From Curtobacterium sp. GC_Cur_3 (lineage in GTDB: Bacteria; Actinomycetota; Actinomycetes; Actinomycetales; Microbacteriaceae): a stretch of 64,000 nt of DNA. The first letter of the stretch is position 1. Each line of letters opens with the position of its first letter. The notes under the pieces were generated by a model. The model was not told the origin of the DNA. It worked only from the letters and a program-made list of their open reading frames with translations, and searched no databases. Location: contig NZ_JALNUI010000014.1 of assembly GCF_026544205.1 (NCBI RefSeq), positions 1 through 64,000 on the forward strand. The letters are read 5' to 3'. Both the position numbers and the translations under genes were made by a program. Shown here piece after piece: positions 23,990-31,840 of the stretch.

Positions 23990-24733
23990 GTGTCCGGTTC
24001 GTCGATGTTCGCCACCGTGCTCGGACGTGGGGTGGTGGCACCGCTCGCACGGGTGCTCTGGCGTCCGAGGATCGTCGGGCGGAAGAACGTCCCGAAGCGC
24101 GGCGCCGTCATCCTGGCGAGCAACCACCGGTCCTTCATCGACTCCCCGGCGATCACGATCATGGCCCCGCGCAAGGTGTCGTTCCTGGCGAAGCAGGAGT
24201 ACTTCACCGGGACGGGGTTCCGCGGTGGGGTCTCCCGCGCGTTCTTCGGTGCGATCGGCGCGATCGGCGTCGAGCGGGGTGCGGGTGCCGCGGCACAGCA
24301 GGCACTGGACCTCGGGCTCGCCCGTCTGCAGGAGGGCGAGGCCTTCGCGATCTACCCGGAGGGCACCCGGTCGCTCGACGGCCGGATCTACCGCGGGCGG
24401 ACCGGCGTCGCCTGGCTGGCCCTGACGAGCGGCGCGCCCGTCGTGCCCGTCGCGCTCACCGGGACCGAGGACGTGCAGCCCGTCGGCTCCCGAGTCCCGA
24501 AGCTCGCCCGCGTGACGATCGAATTCGGCGAGCCGCTCGACCTGTCGTCCTTCGGCGAGGCCTCGTCCGGACGTGCACGGCGCCACGCGACCGACGCGGT
24601 GATGGCCGCGATCCAGGCGATGAGCGGCCAGGAACCCGCGAACGCGTACAACAACCCGCCGGCGACCATCGTCGAGCGGGTCCGCCGCGCGCTGCACCGC
24701 GACGACCCGAGCGAGGCCGTCGAACCCGACTGA
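23990..24733 (+). CDS. 1-acyl-sn-glycerol-3-phosphate acyltransferase (PlsC-like)
   Basis: The 247-residue product has the acyltransferase motifs NHRSFID (HxxxxD, about 44-50), FFGAIGAIGVERG (about 84-96) and YPEGTRS (about 122-128). It should acylate lysophosphatidate in phospholipid synthesis at the membrane face. The GTG at 23990 is preferred because the Shine-Dalgarno lies 6 nt upstream; an ATG five codons later is the alternative. The C-terminal tail past residue 200 is charged and not part of the core. Confidence 0.88.
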   Translation: MSGSSMFATVLGRGVVAPLARVLWRPRIVGRKNVPKRGAVILASNHRSFIDSPAITIMAPRKVSFLAKQEYFTGTGFRGGVSRAFFGAIGAIGVERGAGAAAQQALDLGLARLQEGEAFAIYPEGTRSLDGRIYRGRTGVAWLALTSGAPVVPVALTGTEDVQPVGSRVPKLARVTIEFGEPLDLSSFGEASSGRARRHATDAVMAAIQAMSGQEPANAYNNPPATIVERVRRALHRDDPSEAVEPD

Positions 24734-24856
24734 GCACTCCTGCTATTGCAGATACGAAATATCAGTGCTTGAATGGAGGCCGTGCCCACGCCGGGCACGG
24801 TCCCGCCGCCCGAACACGGAACAGGGACCTCACCCCGTGATCGGAAGGTCAGCAGC

Positions 24857-25204
24857 ATGTCCTCCACCCCGCTCTTCGACGCCGTCTCCCAGCGGCACGA
24901 CCGTGCCGTCCTCGGCGGACCACACGGCACGACGACCCCCGTCGCACCGCCCGCGCCGGCTCCGACCTCACCACTGTCGGCCCCGGTCGCCGCGGCCCGG
25001 TCGATGCTCGTCCCCGCCGCGCTCGTCGCCGCGATCGACGACATCCCCGTCCGGGTCGCGTCCGCGCTCCCGCAGGTGGTCAGCGTCCGTCCGGAGCAGC
25101 TCGTGCTCGTCGAGGCCGTCGCCGACGCCCTCACCCGCGCGGTGATGGACGCCGTCGCGCTGGAGCTCGACCGCATCCACGCCGACGGCGCCGTCCGCGT
25201 CTGA
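24857..25204 (+). CDS. Hypothetical protein, 115 aa
   Basis: The ATG at 24857 has GGAAGG 8 nt upstream. An in-frame ATG at 24773 would add 28 Pro-rich residues. The first half is Pro/Ala/Thr-rich and probably disordered. The second half, from SMLVPAALVAAIDDIPVRVA to the end, is an amphipathic helical region. I do not recognise a family. The upstream 24734-24772 is unusually AT-rich and includes GATA-cgaaa-TATC, a possible regulator site. Confidence 0.5.
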   Translation: MSSTPLFDAVSQRHDRAVLGGPHGTTTPVAPPAPAPTSPLSAPVAAARSMLVPAALVAAIDDIPVRVASALPQVVSVRPEQLVLVEAVADALTRAVMDAVALELDRIHADGAVRV

Positions 25205-25220
25205 CCCGCTCCGCTGCCCG

Positions 25221-26066
25221 ATGACGACGAACGACGCGCTGCCGAAGCGCCCGCGCGGGGCCGATCGCCGCGCAGCGAACACCGCGGCGGCACGGGCGTC
25301 CCGTGCGTCGCGGTCATCCAGCAGCTCCGGACCCACACCGGGTCCGTCACAGTCCTCCGGTGCGGCGGTGTCCCCTCCCGCCGCACCGGGGCCCACCCGT
25401 CACCACCGTCGGACCGTCCCGCTGACGGCCACCGCGGTCGCCGCCTGCCTGTTCGTGACCGTCGCCTCGCCGCAGTCGGCCCTCGCGACGCCGAACGACG
25501 TCGTGTCGGACTCCACCGCGCCGATCGCCGCCATGGACGCGCAGGAGTACCGCGCCACGGGGTCCGCGCCCATCGACGCCGACCGCGACGGCTTCTCCGT
25601 CGAACGAGCCCCTGGCCGCGTGCCGCGCGGCATCCTCGGCGCAGCGCTCCCGGACGGCTCGTCGGTCGTCCGTCCGGTCGACGGCTCCGTCCCCGTGGCG
25701 GGCGGCTTCGGGTCGCGCTGGGTCGAGGGATGTGCGGCGTGCTCGACGAACCACGAGGGGCTCGACTTCGCAGCCCCCGTCGGCACCCCGGCCGTCGCGG
25801 CGATGGCCGGCGTGGTCGTGTCGGCCGGGGTGCTCGGCGGGTACGGCAACCAGGTCCTCGTGCAGCACGCCGACGGCCTGCAGACACGCTACGGGCACCT
25901 GTCCCAGATCGGCGTCCGCGTGGGGCAGGTCGTGACCGCGGGGGAGCGCATCGGGGCGGTCGGCAACACGGGCGTCTCGACGGGGCCGCACCTGCACTTC
26001 GAGGTCATCGTGTCGGGTCGTCCGGTCGACCCCGCGGTCTGGCTCCGGGCGCGCGGGCTCCTCTGA
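25221..26066 (+). CDS. Secreted M23-family peptidase (LytM domain)
   Basis: The 281 residues start with a long basic Ser/Pro-rich cytoplasmic segment (1-65), then a signal-type hydrophobic stretch (about 66-90 ending SALA). The C-terminal LytM/peptidase M23 domain has zinc ligands HEGLD (about 178-182) and GPHLHFEV (about 255-262). TRYGHLSQIGVRVGQ lies between them. It likely cleaves peptidoglycan cross-bridges or acts as an amidase activator. ATG at 25221, 16 bp after the preceding gene, suggests co-transcription. Confidence 0.88.
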   Translation: MTTNDALPKRPRGADRRAANTAAARASRASRSSSSSGPTPGPSQSSGAAVSPPAAPGPTRHHRRTVPLTATAVAACLFVTVASPQSALATPNDVVSDSTAPIAAMDAQEYRATGSAPIDADRDGFSVERAPGRVPRGILGAALPDGSSVVRPVDGSVPVAGGFGSRWVEGCAACSTNHEGLDFAAPVGTPAVAAMAGVVVSAGVLGGYGNQVLVQHADGLQTRYGHLSQIGVRVGQVVTAGERIGAVGNTGVSTGPHLHFEVIVSGRPVDPAVWLRARGLL

Positions 26067-26140
26067 GAACCGGGCGTCGCCGCCGCGTACCGTTCGACGA
26101 GCCGACGGCACCGAGCCGACCGGCAGGACGGAGACACACG

Positions 26141-26989
26141 GTGCGCGTGACGGTGCTGGGAACAGGGGCCATGGGAGCCGGAGTGGCGCAGTCGCTCCTC
26201 CGCGAGGGACACGACGTGACGGTGTGGAACCGGAGCCGCGAGCGCGCCGAGCCGCTCGCTGAGCACGGCGCCACCGTCGCGGACGACGCCGGCAGTGCCG
26301 TCGCGCAGGCCGAGGTCGTCCTGCTGACGCTCTTCGACGCCGACGCGGTGGTCGACGTCCTCGAGCAGGCCGCGGGGGACGCGCCGACGGACGCCGTCTG
26401 GGTACAGGCCTCCACCGTCGGCGTCGAGGGCAGCGACACCGTCGTGCAGATCGCGGCGAAGTACGGCATCACCCTGGTCGAGGCGATGATGCTCGGCACG
26501 AAGACCCCGGCGGAGCAGGGCAAGCTCACGATGCTCGCGGCCGGACCCGCGGCGACGCTGGACGCCATCGACCCGGTGCTCGACGCGATCGGCGCCAAGA
26601 CCGTCCGTGCCGGTGAGCACGTCGGTGAGGGCACCGCGCTGAAGCTCGCCGCCAACGCCTGGATCGCGTCGATCACGGCGGCGACCGGGCAGTCCCTCGC
26701 CATCGCGCGGTCGCTCGGCATCGACCCGGCGCTGTTCCTGCAGGCGATCGAGGGCTCGGCGAGCGACTCCGCCTACGCCCACACGAAGGGGGCGTCGATG
26801 ATGGCGGGGGAGTTCCCCGCGCAGTTCGCCCTCGACGGCCTCCGGAAGGACATCGGCCTCATCACCGATGCCGCCAGGGCGAACGGGGTGTCGACGACGC
26901 TCCTCGACGCCCTCGGTCGGGTCTACGCGGACGCGAGTGCCGCCGGCCACGGCAGTGACGACATCGCGGCGGTCAGCACGGCCTTCTGA
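26141..26989 (+). CDS. NAD(P)-dependent beta-hydroxyacid-type dehydrogenase
   Basis: The 282-residue protein has an N-terminal Rossmann GTGAMG (6-11) and DVTVWNRSRERA (about 27-38). The conserved GTALKLAANAW (about 164-174) provides the catalytic Lys of 3-hydroxyisobutyrate/6-phosphogluconate dehydrogenases. The usual DAPV substrate loop is replaced by EAMMLGTKTPAEQGKL, so the exact substrate is uncertain. The GTG at 26141 was chosen because the nucleotide-binding fold begins immediately. An AGGACGGAG Shine-Dalgarno-like stretch precedes it. Confidence 0.87.
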   Translation: MRVTVLGTGAMGAGVAQSLLREGHDVTVWNRSRERAEPLAEHGATVADDAGSAVAQAEVVLLTLFDADAVVDVLEQAAGDAPTDAVWVQASTVGVEGSDTVVQIAAKYGITLVEAMMLGTKTPAEQGKLTMLAAGPAATLDAIDPVLDAIGAKTVRAGEHVGEGTALKLAANAWIASITAATGQSLAIARSLGIDPALFLQAIEGSASDSAYAHTKGASMMAGEFPAQFALDGLRKDIGLITDAARANGVSTTLLDALGRVYADASAAGHGSDDIAAVSTAF

Positions 26990-27002
26990 GCAGCACGCCG
27001 CA

Positions 27003-27206
27003 CTAGTCGCGACGGAAGAGCCGTCGGAGCTTCGTCCCGAGGCGTCCGACGGCTTCGTCGTTCATGGTGTTCGCCAGGTCGAAGGCCTCACGGGCGGGGT
27101 CGGAGCCGTCCCGGATGCGCCGGAGTGCGGCGTTCGCGCGGGCTCGGGCGTCGAGTTCGGCCAGAGGCATGTCGTCCTCGGGCTCGTGCGGCCGGGCTTC
27201 CGTCAT
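27003..27206 (-). CDS. Hypothetical 67-aa charged protein
   Basis: A short, highly charged, helical protein ending LGTKLRRLFRRD. It has no TM or known motif. Support comes from position rather than homology: the ATG at 27206 has TAGCCT 6 nt upstream. It converges on the dehydrogenase gene. Confidence 0.55.
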   Translation of the reverse strand: MTEARPHEPEDDMPLAELDARARANAALRRIRDGSDPAREAFDLANTMNDEAVGRLGTKLRRLFRRD

Positions 27207-27212
27207 GACTGC

Positions 27213-27218
27213 AGGCTA
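27213..27218 (-). promoter_or_regulatory. -10 of leaderless promoter for the 67-aa protein
   Basis: On the minus strand TAGCCT ends 6 nt before the ATG at 27206. Confidence 0.45.
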
Positions 27219-27252
27219 CGCGTGCGGTGGTGGGCCGAGGCTGCGCGTCGGA

Positions 27253-27801
27253 CTACGCCCGCGGGGGCACCGAGCGGGGCCCGTCGGCGCGCCTGGCCGT
27301 CTTGTCGGCGTCGATCTCGTCGACGACGGAGGTCATCTCCTCGAGGAACTCCACGACGACGGCCATGTCGACCGACGGCAGGTGCTCGGCGACGGCGAAC
27401 GCACGGGTGTCCAGCTCGTCGATGACGGTCATCGCACGGCGCATCGACGACCCTGAGGCGCTGAGGATGACCCCGCGGCGGTCGTTCGGGTCCGGTCGAC
27501 GCTCGACGTGTCCGCTCTGCACGAGTCGGTCGACGAGCGCGGACGTCGACGCCGGGGTGATCTGCAGGCGTTCCGCGAGCTCCTTGGCGTTCACCGCGTG
27601 GCCGTCGGCCTCGGCGTCGACCAGGACGCGGAGGGCCAGGAGTGCGTTCTCACCGATCCCCAGGGCTTCGCGTGCGCGACGCTGTGCGGCGCTCTCGGCC
27701 GTGCGGTAGCGCCGGAGGGCGTTGAGCACGTCCACCGCGTCGACCCGGGACCCGTTGCCGTACCAGTACCCCGTGGTGTTCGTCGTCACCTCGGAACTCA
27801 T
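27253..27801 (-). CDS. MarR-family transcriptional regulator
   Basis: The 182-residue form starting at 27801 fits the promoter exactly; a longer in-frame ORF runs to 27897. The winged helix includes NAKELAERLQITPASTSALV (about 84-103) and wing ERRPDPNDRRGVILSASG. The N-terminus has an unusual TTGYWYGNGSRVDAVDVL segment. It is divergent from the alpha-E gene. The target is unknown, but its own -10/-35 region is full of TAG-type repeats that could be operators. Confidence 0.85.
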   Translation of the reverse strand: MSSEVTTNTTGYWYGNGSRVDAVDVLNALRRYRTAESAAQRRAREALGIGENALLALRVLVDAEADGHAVNAKELAERLQITPASTSALVDRLVQSGHVERRPDPNDRRGVILSASGSSMRRAMTVIDELDTRAFAVAEHLPSVDMAVVVEFLEEMTSVVDEIDADKTARRADGPRSVPPRA

Positions 27802-27808
27802 GATCGAG

Positions 27809-27836
27809 ATTGTAGGCGGTCTAGTTAGGTTGTCTA
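27809..27836 (-). promoter_or_regulatory. Promoter of the MarR gene at 27801
   Basis: On the minus strand TAGACA (27836-27831), a 16-bp spacer and TACAAT (27814-27809) end 7 nt before the ATG. This gives a leaderless mRNA. CTAG repeats within it (CTAGTTAGGTTGTCTAG) may be the operator. Confidence 0.6.
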
Positions 27837-27908
27837 GCGATGGAGCCGGTCCGCGCGCTCGCAACACCCGTGACGCGGCCCCGAAACACCGACGCAACGC
27901 GGGGTCAG

Positions 27909-27940
27909 TAGGTTCACGGGATGCAGGAGCCGCGGTGCTG
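27909..27940 (+). promoter_or_regulatory. Promoter and mini-ORF before the alpha-E gene
   Basis: TAGGTT (27909-27914) ends 6 nt before an ATG at 27921 that encodes only MQEPRC and stops at 27941. The alpha-E GTG at 27935 overlaps this mini-ORF in another frame, with AGGAG 5 nt upstream of it. Confidence 0.4.
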
Positions 27941-28831
27941 AGCCGACTCGCCGGGAGTGTGTTCCGCGTCGGTGCGGCGGTCGAGCGTGCCGACGTGATC
28001 GCGCGGCTGCTCGACGTCTACCTGACGCGGTCCGATCCGGCCACGGGAGCCGGGGAGCCCGCGATCGCCCGGGAGCTCCGCGTCGTCGCCGGCGCGGCGA
28101 TCCGTCCCGCGACCGTCCTCGACCGCTCGACGACCCTCGAGGCGCTCGCACTCGACCGGCACGAACCGGCCTCCATCGCGAACGCCGTGGCCGTGGCGCG
28201 GGACGACGCCCGCCGAGCCCGGGACGTCGTGTCGACCGAGCTGTGGGACTGTCTCAACGTCACGCGCTCGCGGATGCCCCGCAAGATCGCCGTCGGCCGG
28301 GAGCACGAGTTCCTCGGCTGGGTGCGCGAGCGGAGTGCCCTCGCGATCGGCGTCGTCGAGGGTGACGCCAGCCGCGACGAGGTCTGGGAGTTCTTCACGC
28401 TCGGCCGGTCCCTCGCCCGCTGCGCCGCCACCGCGCGGCTCCTGGCGTCCGAACTGCTCGAACCCACCTCCGCCACGTCGTGGGGCACGGCGCTCCGGGC
28501 GTGCGGCGCCGGTGAGGCCTTCCACCGCGGATCCCGCCCGGGCGCACCCGCCACCGAGGCGGCGGCGTTCCTGCTCCTCGACGAACGCAGTCCACGCTCG
28601 GTGCTGTTCCTGACGCAGCGCGCCGAGGAGTGCCTGGCGGACGTCGCGTCGAGCGTCGTGACCGACGAGCTCGCCGAGCTCCGCGATGCCCGACGTGCGC
28701 TCCAGCGGATCCCGCCGGCCGAGGCCGTCGACGCCGCCCGGGCTGCCGGGGCCCGCCTCGCCGCGGTCGCCGAACGGGTCGCCGCCGCGCTCGAGGACCG
28801 CGTCTTCGCGGTCGCCGAACCCGCCCGCTGA
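27935..28831 (+). CDS. Alpha-E domain protein (DUF403)
   Basis: The 298 residues begin LSRLAGSVFRVGAAVERADVIARLLDVY, the alpha-E signature seen in DUF403 proteins, and continue as an all-helical chain with ELWDCLNVTRSRMP (about 100) and SPRSVLFLTQRAEECL (about 218). Relatives usually sit with a circularly permuted ATP-grasp and a transglutaminase in a peptide-modifying cassette. Neither partner is present here, so this copy is an orphan. Start GTG 27935 is chosen for its Shine-Dalgarno and match to the family's MLSR start. Confidence 0.82.
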   Translation: MLSRLAGSVFRVGAAVERADVIARLLDVYLTRSDPATGAGEPAIARELRVVAGAAIRPATVLDRSTTLEALALDRHEPASIANAVAVARDDARRARDVVSTELWDCLNVTRSRMPRKIAVGREHEFLGWVRERSALAIGVVEGDASRDEVWEFFTLGRSLARCAATARLLASELLEPTSATSWGTALRACGAGEAFHRGSRPGAPATEAAAFLLLDERSPRSVLFLTQRAEECLADVASSVVTDELAELRDARRALQRIPPAEAVDAARAAGARLAAVAERVAAALEDRVFAVAEPAR

Positions 28832-28894
28832 CGGGCGCGGTCGCGGCGCGCAGGTGCACGGACGGCGTCGCTTCCGCCGGACGGTCGCGCCCAA

Positions 28895-28939
28895 CGGACG
28901 GGAGGCTCGGTGGCGGACCGGTGGGGAGCCTCCCGTCCG
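28895..28939. terminator. Hairpin between alpha-E gene and MFS gene (GGAGGC family)
   Basis: CGGACGGGAGGCTC / GAGCCTCCCGTCCG is a perfect 14-bp stem with a 17-nt loop between convergent genes. It is one of six with this arm. Confidence 0.75.
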
Positions 28940-28955
28940 GTGGGGTGCCGGACCG

Positions 28956-30302
28956 TCAGGAGGCGCTGGAGCGGTCGGCGAGCGCCTCGTCGCGCTGCAG
29001 GTCGTGTCGGATCTCTGCGGCTGACCTGGGCGCGCCGACGACCGGGATCGAGTGCGTGACGGCGAGGTGCAGCCGCGAGTCGGCGTCGTACCGGAGGCGG
29101 AAGTGCTCGTGGCGGACGAGCCAGACGAGCGCGATCGCGAGCGCGACGAAGCCGGACGCGGCACCGACGCCGATCGCCCAGCGCGGGCCGAAGGCGTCCG
29201 CGACGGCGCCGACGACGGGGGCGCCGATCGGGGTGCCGCCGGCGAAGATGGCCATGTAGAGCGCCATCACCCGGCCGCGCATCGCGGGGGAGGTGGTGGT
29301 CTGGACGAGGGCGTTGGCGGTGGTCATGAACGTCAGCGACGCCAGGCCGACGAAGACGAGCACGATCGCGAAGGTCCAGTACGTCGGAGCGAGGGCCGCC
29401 GCCGTGCACGCCAGCCCGAACCCGCCGGACGCGATGACGAGCAGGCGCATCCTCGGGCGGTCACGGCGGGCGGACAGGAGCGCGCCGAGCACCGAACCGA
29501 CCGCCATCACGGAGCTGAGCAGGCCGAACTCGCTGGCGCCCTTGTGGAACTCCACCCGCGCCATCGTCGAGGTGAAGATCGGGAAGTTCACGCCGAAGGT
29601 GCCGACGACGAAGATCATCGCGAGGACCACGATGATGTCCGGTCTGCTGCGGACGTACCGGAAGCCGGCGATGATCTGCCCCTTCCCGCGCTTGGCCTTG
29701 GGTCGGTCGGCGAGCTGTTCGGGGTCGACGAACGCCAGGGCACCGAGGACGGCTGCGAACGACGCGGCGTTGATGATGAACACCCAGCCGGACCCGACCG
29801 CGGCGATCATCACGCCCGCGACCGCCGGACCGATGAGCCGGGCGGCGTTGAACGAGGCGGAGTTCAGCGCGACGGCGTTCGAGACCTGTTCGCCGGTGAC
29901 CACGTCGGAGACGAAGGCCTGGCGGACGGGGGTGTCGAAGGCGGCCACGATGCCGAGCGCCAGGGCGAAGCCGTACAGCCAGAGCAGGGTCGCCGTCTCG
30001 GTGACGACCATGATGCCGAGGCCCAGGCCGAGCAGGCCCATGAGTGCCTGCGTGACCATGAGGGTGCGGCGTCGGTCGAAGCGGTCGGCGACCAGGCCGG
30101 TCCACGGGAGGAGCAGGAGCTGCGGCCCGAACTGCAGGGCCATCGTCGTGCCGACCGCGATCGCGTCGTTGTGGGTGAGCTGCGTCAGGACGATCCAGTC
30201 CTGCGCGGTGCGCTGCATCCAGGTGCCGACGTTGGACACGAGGGCCCCGGCGAACCAGATGCGGTAGTTGCGTCCCGAGAGGGACCGGAACATGGCGGTC
30301 AC
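28956..30302 (-). CDS. MFS exporter
   Basis: A 448-residue 12-TM permease. The N-terminus RNYRIWFAGALVSNVGTWMQ and loop GLVADRFDRRRTLM (MFS motif A) place it with the enterobactin/macrolide-type (MefA-like) exporters. It overlaps the stop of the upstream MarR gene by 4 bp (ATGA), so the two are co-transcribed and the exporter is the likely target of that repressor. A soluble tail follows TM12. Drug specificity is unknown. Confidence 0.9.
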   Translation of the reverse strand: MTAMFRSLSGRNYRIWFAGALVSNVGTWMQRTAQDWIVLTQLTHNDAIAVGTTMALQFGPQLLLLPWTGLVADRFDRRRTLMVTQALMGLLGLGLGIMVVTETATLLWLYGFALALGIVAAFDTPVRQAFVSDVVTGEQVSNAVALNSASFNAARLIGPAVAGVMIAAVGSGWVFIINAASFAAVLGALAFVDPEQLADRPKAKRGKGQIIAGFRYVRSRPDIIVVLAMIFVVGTFGVNFPIFTSTMARVEFHKGASEFGLLSSVMAVGSVLGALLSARRDRPRMRLLVIASGGFGLACTAAALAPTYWTFAIVLVFVGLASLTFMTTANALVQTTTSPAMRGRVMALYMAIFAGGTPIGAPVVGAVADAFGPRWAIGVGAASGFVALAIALVWLVRHEHFRLRYDADSRLHLAVTHSIPVVGAPRSAAEIRHDLQRDEALADRSSAS

Positions 30303-30712
30303 GGCTGGGCCAGCCTCCTCATGATGTCGGTGGCCTCGGTGAGCACGCGGCGTTCGGCGGGCGTGAGCACCGCGAGGCGCGGGGTGAGCCAGTCGTCGCG
30401 GCGGCGTCGGGTCTCGACGACGAAGTCCGCACCGGCCGGGGTCGTCGCGATGAGCACCTTGCGGCGGTCGTCGCCGTGGTCGGCCTTCGTCGCGAGGCCG
30501 AGCTCGACCAGGGCGGCGACGGTCTTCGTCATCGACGGTGGGGTGACGCCCTCGTGTCGGCTGAGGTCGGCCAGGGTCAGCGGGCCCTCGCGGTGCAGTC
30601 GTGCAAGCGCGGAGAACACGGCGTCGCTCATCGTGCTGTCGGCCTTCTGCGCACGCAGTGTCCGGGACAGCCGGTTCACGGCCACGCGGAAGTCGGTGCT
30701 CAGGTGGGTCAC
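30299..30712 (-). CDS. MarR-family repressor of the adjacent MFS exporter
   Basis: The 137 residues contain the MarR fold: LTLADLSRHEGVTPPSMTKT (about 45-64) and wing GDDRRKVLIATTPAG. GTG at 30712 has TAGGCT 6 nt upstream, and a palindrome GTTCAGTGAAC lies just upstream of that hexamer. Genes arranged marR-MFS with ATGA overlap are a standard efflux switch: ligand binding should release the repressor and raise exporter expression. Confidence 0.9.
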   Translation of the reverse strand: MTHLSTDFRVAVNRLSRTLRAQKADSTMSDAVFSALARLHREGPLTLADLSRHEGVTPPSMTKTVAALVELGLATKADHGDDRRKVLIATTPAGADFVVETRRRRDDWLTPRLAVLTPAERRVLTEATDIMRRLAQP

Positions 30713-30718
30713 GTCGTC

Positions 30719-30743
30719 AGCCTAACTCATTAGTTCAGTGAAC
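30719..30743 (-). promoter_or_regulatory. Promoter and operator of the marR-MFS operon
   Basis: On the minus strand TAGGCT (30724-30719) ends 6 nt before the GTG. The perfect palindrome GTTCAGTGAAC (30733-30743) lies in the spacer or -35 region, where a bound repressor would block polymerase. AACT-catt-AGTT overlaps its edge. Confidence 0.6.
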
Positions 30744-30765
30744 GAACTGGTTGGTCCGTGGTGCG

Positions 30766-30808
30766 CATCGCAGGTGTATCGTGCGATGTATAGGCAACAG
30801 GTGTTGCC
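30766..30808 (+). promoter_or_regulatory. Two inverted repeats upstream of the SDR gene
   Basis: CATCGCA-N9-TGCGATG (30766-30788) and GGCAAC-aggt-GTTGCC (30793-30808) lie close together. TATCGT and TATAGG hexamers around them are possible -10 elements. They are candidate operators. Confidence 0.4.
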
Positions 30809-30825
30809 GAGGATTGGAGCAGGTC

Positions 30826-31578
30826 ATGTCCGAGTTCGAGGGCAAGGTCGCCATCGTCACCGGTGGCGGCAGCGGCATCGGCGAGGCCATCGCGAAGGAG
30901 CTCGCCGCGGCGGGCGCGCGGGTCGTCGTCACCGACATCAAGCAGGACGCCGCCGAGCGCGTGGTCGGGGCGATCGAGGAGGCCGGTGGGACCGCCGTCG
31001 CGTTCACGGCGAACTCGGCCGTCGCCGCCGACAACGAGCGCGCCGTGCAGTTCGCCGTGGACACCTACGGCGGCCTGCACCTCGCCGTGAACAACGCTGG
31101 CATCGGAGCCGCCCCGCAGCCGATCGGCGAGTACGACATCGCCGCGTGGGACCGTGTCCGTGGCGTGGACCTCGACGGCGTCTTCTACGGGCTGCGCTAC
31201 GAGATCCCGGCGATGCTCGCCTCCGGTGGTGGCGCGATCGTGAACATGTCGTCGGTGCTCGGCTCGGTCGGCATCGCGCAGAACGCCGCCTACGTGGCGT
31301 CGAAGCACGCGCTCGTCGGCCTGACGAAGGTCGCGGCGCTCGAGTACACGGCGCAGGGCGTCCGCACGAACGCCGTCGGCCCGGGCTTCATCGACACGCC
31401 CCTGGTCCGGGCGTCGCTGTCGGCCGAGGCCCTGTCGGCGCTCGAGGCCGAGCACGCCGCGAAGCGCCTCGGCACCGACGCCGAGGTCGCCGCGTTGGTG
31501 CTGTTCCTGCTCAGCGATAAGGCCTCGTTCATCAGCGGGAGCTACCACCTGGTCGATGGCGGGTACTCCGCGCACTGA
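30826..31578 (+). CDS. SDR-family oxidoreductase
   Basis: The 250 residues are a classical SDR: TGGGSGIGE (12-20), NNAG (about 87), NMSSVLGS with the catalytic Ser (about 141) and YVASK with Tyr/Lys (about 155-159). VDGGYSAH closes the chain. It probably reduces or oxidises a carbonyl/alcohol with NAD(P). The ATG at 30826 gives the standard short N-terminus; an earlier in-frame start would add 25 atypical residues. Confidence 0.9.
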   Translation: MSEFEGKVAIVTGGGSGIGEAIAKELAAAGARVVVTDIKQDAAERVVGAIEEAGGTAVAFTANSAVAADNERAVQFAVDTYGGLHLAVNNAGIGAAPQPIGEYDIAAWDRVRGVDLDGVFYGLRYEIPAMLASGGGAIVNMSSVLGSVGIAQNAAYVASKHALVGLTKVAALEYTAQGVRTNAVGPGFIDTPLVRASLSAEALSALEAEHAAKRLGTDAEVAALVLFLLSDKASFISGSYHLVDGGYSAH

Positions 31579-31622
31579 GGTTGGTGCGGGCGGGGTGTTT
31601 GCGCGCGTGCTCTGCCCCGTCC

Positions 31623-31720
31623 CGCGTGGCGGGTCGAATCGCGCGTAGCGGGTCGAATCCCGCGTAGCGAGTCGAATCGCGCGTAGCGGGTCGGAAGTTC
31701 CGTCCCCCTACGCGCGATTC
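31623..31720. repeat. Four tandem 19-bp units plus an inverted copy
   Basis: Units of CGCGTAGCGGGTCGAATCG type start at 31623, 31642, 31661 and 31680. GAATCGCGCGTAG (31674-31686) is then repeated in inverted form as CTACGCGCGATTC (31708-31720), allowing a large stem-loop. The surrounding stretch 31579-31766 has no gene. Confidence 0.75.
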
Positions 31721-31766
31721 CGCTTCCCACCGCGGGCGATGTGGGAAGGAACGCGCACCACGGGCG

Positions 31767-31828
31767 CCGGACTGGAGGCTCGGCTCGCGTTCCCGACGTC
31801 TATCACGTGAGGCGAGCCTCCAGTCCGG
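31767..31828. terminator. Long-armed hairpin between SDR and amidase genes (GGAGGC family)
   Basis: CCGGACTGGAGGCTCG / CGAGCCTCCAGTCCGG is a perfect 16-bp stem with a 30-nt loop between convergent genes. Confidence 0.75.
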
Positions 31829-31840
31829 CGGTGTGGCCGG

